Assembly (NCBI GenBank): GCA_027625915.1
Contig: JANTQA010000070.1
Coordinates: forward strand, 12,839,001 to 12,903,000
DNA: 64,000 nucleotides
DNA from: Anaeramoeba flamelloides
Lineage: Eukaryota; Metamonada; Anaeramoebidae
Reading direction: 5' to 3'
The first letter of the stretch is position 1. Each line of letters starts with the position of its first letter. Position numbers and translations under genes: made by a program. Under the pieces are notes generated by a model. That model was not told the origin of the DNA. It searched no databases and worked only from the letters and a program-made list of their open reading frames with translations. Shown piece after piece: positions 56,095-64,000 of the stretch.

Positions 56095-57732
56095 CAAAAA
56101 GTAAAATATGAAAAAAAAAAAAAATTACAAAATGAGAAAAAATGATTTTGATCTAAATTTTGTAATTTTAGTTTGAGAAGAATAATGAAATAAACTCATA
56201 GAATGTATTCTATTTCGTCAATAAAACTTTACCCCTTTGACTGTAAAAGGTTTTATATATTCATTTATTCGATTTACTTTTATACAAATATCTATTATTC
56301 TTTAATGCATATTATTATTGATATATTTTAAACATACTTCAAAGGTCAATTTTAAGAAATAATTGATATTTCTTAAATATGTTGACTGCATTTGATGAAA
56401 ACAAAGTTTATTTTCATTATTAATATTAAAAGTTTTCTTTATCCATTAATTACTATCTTTTCTTTCTTTATATTTTATCTTAAATAACTTTCTAAATTAT
56501 TACTAAAAGAATAAATCACATATTATTTTTATCTTTTAAAAGTATAAAAACTATTTTTTTTGAAAAATATTTTGAATTTTCAAAAAGAAAAATTTCTCAA
56601 ATTTAGAACTTTTAAAAAATTATTACAGTCAGTTTCACTTTTAAGACATAAACATTAAATGAAATTTAAGGAACAAAAAAATCTCAAATTAAAGGACAAA
56701 ATTTGGAATTGTTTTTTTATAAATGATTTTACTAGAATTTGTATTTTGTTCATTAATTTGGGATTTTTATTGTGCCATAAATTTCCTTGAAGTTTGTGCC
56801 TTAAAAGTGAAAATGACTGTAGGATATATTTAAAACTTCGTTAAAACGGATTCACTTAACCTGAACTCAAAAGAGTAACAAAATATATATGTATTTTAAT
56901 AGAAAACATTATTTTTTCACTTTCTCAATTATGAAATTTATAATTTTGTCTAATTTGAAAGAAATTCTTTTGTTTTTAAAAAATATTCTTTTCAAAAATT
57001 TTATGAGTAATTTCTCATTTTCATTTCAAAATCAATTTCATAAAAATTTGATTTGTTTTTTTTTTTTTTTTGGTATTTTGAAGTTCTAGAAATAAAGAAG
57101 AACTGAAAAACCATAATATACTTTTTTGTGGCAATATTATAATTTATAATTAATTAAACTTTAATACTTTCTAACTTTTGGTAAAATTTAACATATTTTT
57201 GAGATAGAAAAATAACAATTTATTAATAATAAAGATTTGCAAAAAAAAAAAACAATTAATTTTGAATATATGAATCAAAAATCAGAAATTAAACCAATAT
57301 TCAGTCTAAAATATAACTTTCTTAATGTTTTTATTTGTTTGGTGGGTTAATGGTAAATATAAATCAAATAATTTAATCAAGTTTTGAATAATCCTTGAAT
57401 AATGACTTATTCACAATTATTTAGATATAAACCACCAAAATTTGTTGCAAAGATCTCTGATGGAAGGGAATCTGCTTTGAGCTATTTTAATAGTGATTTT
57501 AGGCAACTATTTATTGAAAATAAGTTAAAGCAATTTACGATCATACGAGTTTGAACTTTTTTTACAAGCCAAAAACACAATCTTTAAAGAATAGGTGAAG
57601 GGTTGGTTGTTTTAGAAGCTCTTTTATTTCAACACAATTAACAACACCAGGATTGACTGAGAAAATATTTATTTATCTTTAGTTCTTCTTGTTGTTGATC
57701 TTAAAGGATCGATAGGTTTGTCAACCAAATAA
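55153..57732 (+). CDS. RPA70N-like OB-fold protein, 5' end not found
   Basis: Exon-like blocks: 55153-55282 (TLIKILTTTSHFKVGFTPFE, IIKPINITLLKI), 57425-57548 (YKPPKFVAKISDGRESALSY, FNSDFRQLFIENKLKQFTII), 57616-57652 (KLFYFNTINNTR) and 57683-57732 (ILLVVDLKGSIGLSTK, stop). Joined, they follow the layout of the N-terminal protein-recruitment OB-fold of replication protein A large subunit: G-x-I-x-x-I-L, P-x-x-I-I, P-x-F-x-x-x-I-S-D-G, a TQLN-like helix, INTINN and ILLVVDL. The frame stops after that domain and only 0.6 kb separates it from the next gene, so the DNA-binding domains of RPA1 are absent. The first two joins have GT-AG; the last (57653-57682, 30 nt) lacks GT. A small paralogue or a decaying copy are both possible. 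The first exon is missing. Confidence 0.5.
55680..56245 (-). repeat. Dispersed repeat family R3, copy at 55.7 kb
   Basis: CTCCATTTCACTCAAAGAGA at one end, GAATGTATTCTATTTCGTCA near the other, and a poly-A run of 38 bases (56057-56095) in the filler. It lies in the putative intron of the RPA70N-like gene. Confidence 0.7.
56626..56819. mobile_element. Tc1-like MITE, copy at 56.6 kb
   Basis: CAGTCAGTTTCACTTTTAAG to CTTAAAAGTGAAAATGACTG, 194 bp, flanked by TA on both sides. It has the same palindromic body as copy 1 and is among the best preserved. Confidence 0.85.
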
Positions 57733-58356
57733 AATGAAATCACAATAAAACTCTTTGAAATAATCTTTGATTGAATCAAATATCTTTTTCGTTGTTTTTT
57801 CAAAGAATAACATTTTTTCACATAATCTATTTTTTGATCAAAAAAAAATTCTTTGTAAAAAATATTGCTCAATTAACCCTAAAACCAACAACTATTATCT
57901 CGCGATTACTTTTTAATCGCGATATTTGGGTATTTATCACAATTTTATAGAATATCGCGATTTGTCATATTATCGCGATAATATTGAATATCGTGATTTA
58001 TTAAAATTATGACGATTTTTATAACTTTATCGTGAATTATCGCATGATATCATCAAAACCTCTAATAAGTTGTTCTTAAATACAAACAAATGAATATATA
58101 TATATATTTTTCAATTTATTATTTCAGCAAAGTCTCAATTTTTGAAATGGAGTTATTTTAAATAAAATTGAAAATTGAAATTTCAAGATGTTATTCGAAA
58201 TTTTAAATAAAAATAATTTTATTTGAACAGAAATAAAGAATAATAAATAATAAAGAAATTTAAAATTTATATATCTATTGAATTTTTATCTTGGATCTTT
58301 AGAAAATTGTTTCATAATAAAAAAAAAAAATAAAAAAAAAAATTAACAAAAGACAT
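57733..58356. other. Interval between convergent RPA70N-like and NAC alpha genes
   Basis: Contains a cluster of TATCGCGATA-type palindromes (57898-58045), then a TA run and A/T-rich DNA up to the NAC alpha stop codon. No exon seen. Confidence 0.6.
57898..58045. repeat. Cluster of CGCGAT palindromes
   Basis: Within 150 bp the core ATCGCGAT or a close variant (TCGCGATTA, ATATCGCGATTT, TATCGCGATAAT, AATATCGTGATT, TATCGTGAATTATCGCATGA) occurs at least six times. It is an isolated CpG-rich patch in very AT-rich DNA. The TCGTGA forms look like CpG-decay products of TCGCGA. Confidence 0.75.
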
Positions 58357-60515
58357 TTAAGTTAAACTGATAATAGCATTAACTTTATCACCGCCAGCTT
58401 CTTTAAGTGCTTTAATTGCAACCGAACGGGTACATTTTGCTTGGTCCATAACGATTTGAATGTCTTCAACGTTGATACCTGTTAAGTCTTCTTCTTTATT
58501 TTCTTCAGTTTCTTTTTCTTCTTTCTTTTCTGTTACTTTTTCTTCTTCTTTTTTGGTTTCTTTTTCTTCTGTTTCAATTTCTTCTGTTTCCTTTTCTTCT
58601 GTTTCTACCTCCTTTTCTTCTTCTTTCTTTGGTTTGTTTATTTAGTATGTATTAGAAAAATTATTAATTAATATAAAAATCCACATACAAATTAGTAACA
58701 TTATTAAATAAGCAATTAAGAAAAGAATCTTATAATTTTTTGAAATTTGATTCAGAACAAATAAAGCTTTTAAACGATATTTTTTTCATAAAAAAAAATA
58801 AAAAAAAAAATCTTGAGTCGATCTTAAAAGGAGAGAAACAAAAGTTTTAAAAAGTGTTTCTCAAACTTCTAAAAAGAGTGAACCATACAAATTCCAGTAA
58901 CACTTTTCGTAATCACTTTTTTAAAATGACTTTATCAATACCTTGAATCAAATTAACATACAAAAAAGATTATTCAAATTTTTTTTTTTATATTTCGTCT
59001 TTTTTGAAGAGAAAGCAAAAGCACTATCTTGAAGTGTTTTAATGAAACATAGCAAATTAATAATTTGTAATTGCCCCTAATAAAAACAATTCTCTATCAC
59101 AGTTGAATAGAAATGGGAAACAGCCCTACACACAACAAAAGTGTGCTAAATCGGATAAAAAATGATGTTATCACAGTGTGGTGTCTCTGTGATAGGACAC
59201 TTTGTACATTTTTTTTTTGATTTTATTATCACTCTGTATCACGCGTGATAATTTTTTACCACGTGCAAAGAAGTGTGATATAGATATTATGGCTTTAAAC
59301 TTGTGTTATAAATGTTTGACGAAACATAGAAAATTATTAATTAATTAATTACAAATATATTTCACCTTTTTTTTTCTTTAGTATTTTTTTAAATGTAAAA
59401 TTTTGAAAATGTTAAGAATTAAAATATATCTTTGAATTTCAAAATTTATAGTCAGCAAATCTTAATAAGGTTTTTACAACTTTTCCAGAATAATTCATTT
59501 TTAGATTTCTTTGGATTAATAATTGAGATAGTTGGAAATTCTTTGAAATTTTCAAAAAAAATAAATCACTGATCAATAATAAGAATGAGAGTGTTAAATT
59601 CATGGATCTAATTTATTGTAATTTCTTTTTGGTTTGTATAAAAAGAATTAATCTAAACAATTGTGATTATTTTTTTAGTTAAAGTCCTTTTTAAAACGTG
59701 TTACCAAAAAATTGGTTTTAATAAAGGCATTGAAAAAATAGGTCTATGAAGTTTGTAAATAGTCTTGAGGATACTTTTCGAAAACTGTTTTGTACTTGAT
59801 GTTTTAAAATGACTTTAGAACCTCATAATTTCTTTTTAGTTTAGGCTGATGGTCAGAGTGAAAAGATTGATCACTGCACAAATAAAGAAAATGCAATTTT
59901 AAATTTGGAAAAAAAAGAGAAAAAAAAAAGTGTCAAAGGATTATATAAGGCACTTTTAAAAGAAATTAAGTTCAAGTCGAACAAGTAAATGATTTTTTTG
60001 TTTTTTTTTTTTCGAATAAAAAATAAAAAAGAAAAAACAAGTTTTTTTACTTTCCCAAGCAAGTCATTAACTTGATCTCCAGCAGTTTGTTGTAAGAGTT
60101 TGTTTGGATCTTGAACAGTTAATACACCAAAGATTACGTGGTGGTCTTTTTTCCTTGTCATGTAGACATCTGGATCATAAATGATAAGTTCTGAAGATTC
60201 AGATTGTTTTTTGATAACAACCATATTGACACCTTTCAATGGTTTTAATTTTAATTTGGAGACTTGTCTTCTAATTTTCTTTTCGAGTTTGCTTTGTCTT
60301 CTTTTTTTTTTAGGCTTCTTTTCTTCGTGTTCATGTTCATGATGGTGGTGGTGTTCGTGTTCGTGTTCGTGTTCATGATGATGGTGGTGTACATGTTTTT
60401 CTTCTTTTTTTTCTTTTTCTTCATCAATTTCTTCAACTTGTGGTTGTTTTTCTTCTTTCTTTTTCATTTCTTCTTCAATTTTTTTGATTTCGTTTTCGTC
60501 AGTGGTGATTGACAT
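58357..60515 (-). CDS. NACA: Nascent polypeptide-associated complex subunit alpha
   Basis: Two exons, 60515-60051 and 58626-58357, join in phase 0 (GTAAAA donor, CCAAAG acceptor), giving 244 residues. The NAC domain runs from about residue 75 ([60 protein letters not shown]). Exon 2 gives a Glu/Lys/Thr repeat and the C-terminal UBA domain ([37 protein letters not shown]). The alpha/beta NAC dimer binds ribosomes at the tunnel exit and guards nascent chains. The basic RRKxxK-like ribosome/dimer region is intact. An unusual feature is an N-terminal His/Glu block (about residues 40-68, [19 protein letters not shown]), not typical of NAC alpha and capable of binding metal ions. The intron is 1424 nt. 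Confidence 0.94.
58627..60050 (-). other. 1.4 kb intron of NAC alpha
   Basis: Holds a patch rich in TATCAC / GTGATA inverted motifs (59155-59285) and A/T-rich DNA. No exon or known repeat family recognised apart from that patch. Confidence 0.8.
59155..59285. repeat. TATCAC/GTGATA inverted-motif patch
   Basis: GTTATCACAGTGTGG, TCTCTGTGATAGGACACTTT, ATTATCACTCTG, TATCACGCGTGATA and GAAGTGTGATATAG lie within 130 bp, forming several nested hairpins, the tightest being the perfect TATCACGCGTGATA palindrome. Confidence 0.6.
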
Positions 60516-60916
60516 TTTTGTTAAGAGTGCTTAAGGATCTATTCGAAAGAAATAAGGATCGATTGTTGAATTAATAAAAAAAAATTAAAACAAAATGAAA
60601 GCAAACAAAAAAATCAAAAAAAAGAAACAAAAAAGAAAAATTAATATTTTTAACAAAGGGAATTTGTCTTTTTGAAACTTTTTAAAAAAAAATATAAAGA
60701 CATGTCTTTCAAAAAGCAAAGCCTTCTTAAACCAAATGAACAAAAAAAAATTTACTTACAATTATAAAAAAAATGATCATCAAGTTTTAAAGATTTGCTC
60801 TTAATAAATTTCACTTTGAGAGTAGATTTTACATTTAAATAAAAGTTACTCAAATCCTTTGTGGTGCTTATTGTCCTACAGGTATTGTTTTTTTTTGAAC
60901 ACAATGATTTTCAATA

Positions 60917-61114
60917 CAGACAGTACTACTTTTAAGACACAAACTTTCAATGAAATTTAAGGTACCAAAAAATCTCAAATTTAAATAACCTTTTATGGAA
61001 GTTTTGTTTTCACAAATTATTTTACTAGTATTTGAATTTTGTGCCTATATTTGAGACTTTTATTTGTGCCTTATATTTCGTTGAAAGTTTGTGTCTTAAA
61101 AGTAGAACTGACTG
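60917..61114. mobile_element. Tc1-like MITE, copy at 60.9 kb
   Basis: CAGACAGTACTACTTTTAAG to CTTAAAAGTAGAACTGACTG, 198 bp, TA on both sides. The body has AAATTTAAGGTACCAAAAAA and TTATTTTACTAGTATTTGAA. Confidence 0.85.
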
Positions 61115-61614
61115 TAAGGTTTTCAATACTATCCTAATTTTATGTCTTTAAAAAAAGTATACAATCTATAAGTCTATATAAACAATTTAAAAGTTTACCA
61201 ATTAAAAGAAAGTGAATAATAATCCAATTTTTGAGTTTTTATGGCGATTTTGAAAAATAATATATTGATCCATTGGCTTTGTGAAATTTTCAAACAAATT
61301 AAAAATTAAAAAAAATGTGGAGATAGAGAAAACAAAGTTGATTTGTAAGTAAAAAACTATAAATACAGATTAAACAAAACCTACCAACTGGCAATCTATG
61401 ATTATTTAAAATTATACATAATAAAATTTAAAATAAAGATATTGAGATTGTGATTTTGGGTGTTCATAATATAAACGTGTTACATTATTATTAGTAGTAT
61501 ATAATGTTTTACCACTTAGTTATTAAAATAAATTGTGATTGTTATTTGTTCAATATTTTTTGTTTTTCCTTTTATTTTTTTTTATTTTTTAAACTCATAA
61601 AAAAATTGGAACTA

Positions 61615-62400
61615 GCATAATTCCGATATAAATTCCTTTTTAAGTTCCAGTGTCCAGTTTTATTGGCGAAATACAAAATATTCTATAAGTATAATCCAAT
61701 TTTCTTTTCAAAATATATTTTCAATTTTTAAATCTATTCATTTTTTCGAATTTTTTTTTTTTGTTTTTTGCTTTTTTCTTTTTCTTTTTTTTTAGTACTC
61801 TTCTTTGATGTTTCTTTTTTCGTTGTTTTTTTTTATTAAAAAATTCAATTTGAAATTTTTAAAAAAAAAATTAAATTATTTCGAAGTAATTCGGGGCTTT
61901 ACAATTATTTGGACTTAAGAGAGACAAAAACTTTGAACAAAATTTAGTATATAATTAAAATCTCAAACTAAATCACAAAATTCAAATTCTAGAAAAACAA
62001 ATTGTGGTTAAATAAAATTTTTAAAAATTTTCATTTATTGAGATTTTTTTTGGGATTAAATTTCGTTGAAAATTTGTGTTTTTAAAGTGAAACTGACTTT
62101 ATAATTTCTTTTATAATAAATATATTTACTATTTAATAATATTTTTGGCAATTATTTTAATTTTCTAAAGAAATTGAGAATTTTTGATTGTTACCTTCTA
62201 ATGATATTCACCAAAAATTTTTTTAACCTTTTATTTTGTGTGAAAATTTATAATTTGTTAATGTATTGTTATTATGATTATTGACTCTTATTTGAAGTTG
62301 ATATTTTGTCTTATTTCTAAACAATGATATTTTTAGTTGGCTCTTTAAAAAAAAGTGAATTTTTCTTTTTTGACCATTACCCTGTGAGTGGAATGGATTT
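61615..62400 (+). repeat. R3 repeat interrupted by a Tc1-like MITE
   Basis: R3 landmarks GTGTCCAGTTTTATTGGCGA and TTTTTAAATCTATTCATTTT precede, and GGCAATTATTTTAATTTTCT, TTTCTAAACAATGATATTTT and TTTTTTGACCATTACCCTGT follow, a MITE-like segment at about 61905-62101. Confidence 0.6.
61905..62101. mobile_element. Tc1-like MITE nested in R3
   Basis: The right half is clear (GTTGAAAATTTGTGTTTTTA, AAGTGAAACTGACT) and the left half is worn (ACAAAAACTTTGAACAAAAT, TAAAATCTCAAACTAAATCA). It splits an R3 copy, so it is the younger of the two insertions. Confidence 0.6.
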
Positions 62401-62507
62401 TATATCTTTCAAATGATATATAATATAATTCGTAATAATTGTGATTATAGAGGGGTATTTAGGATACAAAGTCATCAATGAATAAAAATATTATATCAAC
62501 TCTTTTT

Positions 62508-63050
62508 CAGTCAAAGGTGTCCAGTTTTATTGAATAAATTGAACACATTCTATGGGTTTAATTCATTATTCTTATCAAACTAAATTTTCAATTTTTAGAT
62601 CAGAATCATTTTTTCTCATTTTATAAATTTTTTTTTTTGTTTTTTTTTTCTTCTTTTCTTTTACATTTTTTTTTAAAAAATTAAATTTGAAAAAAAAAAT
62701 GTTGGAAAAACCTTATTAACATTAAGAAAAGTTAGGCTTTGTATGTTCTTTTAAAATTGATACATTTACAAGTAAAAAATCTTATTGTCAACAATTTTAA
62801 TTTCCTAAAGAAATTGAGAATATTGCACAAGAAATTTCAATAAATGGGGACTAAAAACTTTCAAATTTTTTTTTTTTTTGAAATTGATGGTTTGTCCACG
62901 GTTTTCTTTTCTGATTATCGGTTCATATATGAAGATTATTAATTCTCGTATTTCTAAACAATCTAAGTTTGGTTGATTCTTAAAACTAAAGTGACTTGTT
63001 CATTTTTGGCTGGGACCCTTTGAGTGAAATGTAGTTTATATTAAATGATA
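62508..63050 (+). repeat. Dispersed repeat family R3, copy at 62.5 kb
   Basis: From CAGTCAAAGGTGTCCAGTTT and ACACATTCTATGGGTTTAAT through a T-rich filler, GAAAAACCTTATTAACATTA, AATCTTATTGTCAACAATTT and TTTCTAAACAATCTAAG to GGCTGGGACCCTTTGAGTGA. Inverse of the copies at 36.8 and 55.7 kb. Confidence 0.7.
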
Positions 63051-63834
63051 TATTATGATATTTAAAACAGAATTTATTGAAATTTACAATTTTTATAGAC
63101 TGACTGGTATTATTGTTTTTTATAACTAATTTGCTTAAAAAAAAATAAAATAAATAAAAATTTTTTAGTCTTTCCCTTTAAAACTCAATAAAAATTCCAA
63201 TTTCTAAAAAAATAAAAAAGAATGAAATTGAATAAATACATTATTTTTAATAAAGGAATTCAAATTTTCTTTTCAAATATTTGGTACTTCAGAAATGAAT
63301 GGTTAATTTTATTCAAATATTATAGTAAATATTTTTTTTGGTTAATTTAATGTCCAAATTACATTGTAAAAATGTTATATATTTAAAAAAAAAATATTTA
63401 ATAATAATAATTCATATAAATTCTTTAGATACCTGATAAGGAAAAAAAAACGAATTACCTTTGAATAAAATCCCAAATTTGACTTTTTCAGAAAAAAATC
63501 GAAGATATTGAATTAATAAATAACTATATTTGAAAGAAAAATTCGATTGTAAAAATTATATAAAGGTCTACAATAACAAAATAGTTTGGAAAAAATATAT
63601 TTTCAAATTTTAAAAATTTTTCAAATTCATAGAATTTCATAATTTTTCAAAAAAATTTCTTAAAAAAAAAAAAAAAAAATTGAAAAGTTGGTTAACACAT
63701 CAACAATTTTTATTTTAAATAATTAGAGTACACAATTCTTTACTAGTATTTTTTGTGGTGACTTTCTTTCCATCTCTGTTAATCATAAAACATCTGAAAA
63801 TTTTGATTAAAAACGTTATTCTTAACATTAGTTA

Positions 63835-64000
63835 CAGTCAGTTCAACTTTTGATGCACAAACTTTAAGTGAAATTTAAGGCACAAGAAAAGTCTCAAATT
63901 AAGTCCTAAAATTCGGTTTCTCTTAAAATAAGTTGTAAAAAAAATCCAAAATTTTTTCTTTATATGGTTTTTTTTTTTGTTCCTTAAATTTAGTTGAAAG
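63835..64000. mobile_element. Tc1-like MITE, cut by the window end
   Basis: Starts CAGTCAGTTCAACTTTTGAT after TA and continues with AAATTTAAGGCACAAGAAAA; the terminal part lies beyond the window. Confidence 0.75.

Larger units (their letters stand above)
60516..64000. other. Gene-free 3.5 kb at the right edge
   Basis: The first few hundred bases are upstream of NAC alpha and presumably hold its promoter. The remainder is occupied by three Tc1-like MITEs and two R3 repeats. No exon seen. Confidence 0.6.

Noticed and set aside
55860-56095. Poly-A run as evidence of a processed pseudogene
   Set aside because: The run is the internal filler of an R3 repeat copy, with no upstream mRNA-like sequence.
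60264-60512. Plus-strand hydrophobic Phe/Val/Met frame
   Set aside because: Antisense of the His/Glu/Lys-rich NAC alpha N-terminus.
1-64000. tRNA, rRNA or snRNA genes
   Set aside because: I looked for GC-rich cloverleaf-like islands and conserved B-box-like motifs and saw none that fold convincingly.
1-64000. CRISPR arrays or bacterial-type operons
   Set aside because: No regularly spaced identical repeats with unique spacers; the genes are eukaryotic, spliced and widely spaced.

Overview
The window is nuclear DNA of an AT-rich unicellular eukaryote. Non-coding DNA is mostly A/T homopolymer runs, while coding exons are visibly richer in G+C. Host genes carry GT-AG introns, and the gene products are eukaryotic housekeeping proteins (AP-4 adaptor, PPIL4 cyclophilin, NAC alpha, Acl4 ribosome-assembly chaperone). 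A free-living amoeboid or flagellate protist is most likely. Something like an anaeramoebid or amoebozoan would fit the AT bias and the BTB-type genes, but I cannot fix the lineage from sequence alone.

Layout: 1-5017 has no gene (a long inverted repeat and a Tc1-like MITE). 5018-6334 (+) is guanine deaminase. 9093-14355 (+) is an Acl4-like TPR chaperone in three exons with a 3.8 kb intron. 14.9-20.2 kb holds LINE remnants. 17912-22628 (-) is a six-exon AP-4 mu subunit with a 3.0 kb intron that contains a foldback with a G-rich loop. 28642-30135 (+) is an intronless BTB protein with a glutamine-amidotransferase-like C-terminus. 35265-36158 (+) is a coiled-coil protein. 40409-41931 (-) is a membrane-anchored bZIP factor. 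43.7 kb and 46.2-47.6 kb hold orphan exon-like segments. 47668-53710 (-) is PPIL4, split by a 4.7 kb intron holding two foldbacks. 55153-57732 (+) looks like a stand-alone RPA70N-type domain gene. 58357-60515 (-) is NAC alpha with a histidine-rich N-terminus and a 1.4 kb intron. 60.5-64 kb is repeat-filled intergenic DNA.

The genes do not form a pathway: they are independently transcribed housekeeping and regulatory genes. What unifies the window is its non-coding architecture. Short dispersed elements (a TA-flanked Tc1-like MITE of about 196 bp, at least four other repeat families, LINE 3' ends and large hairpins) fill both intergenic space and a few very large introns, which sit beside ordinary introns of about 90-225 nt. 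Exon joins given here were deduced by reading frame, splice-site dinucleotides and remembered family sequences. No alignment was run.
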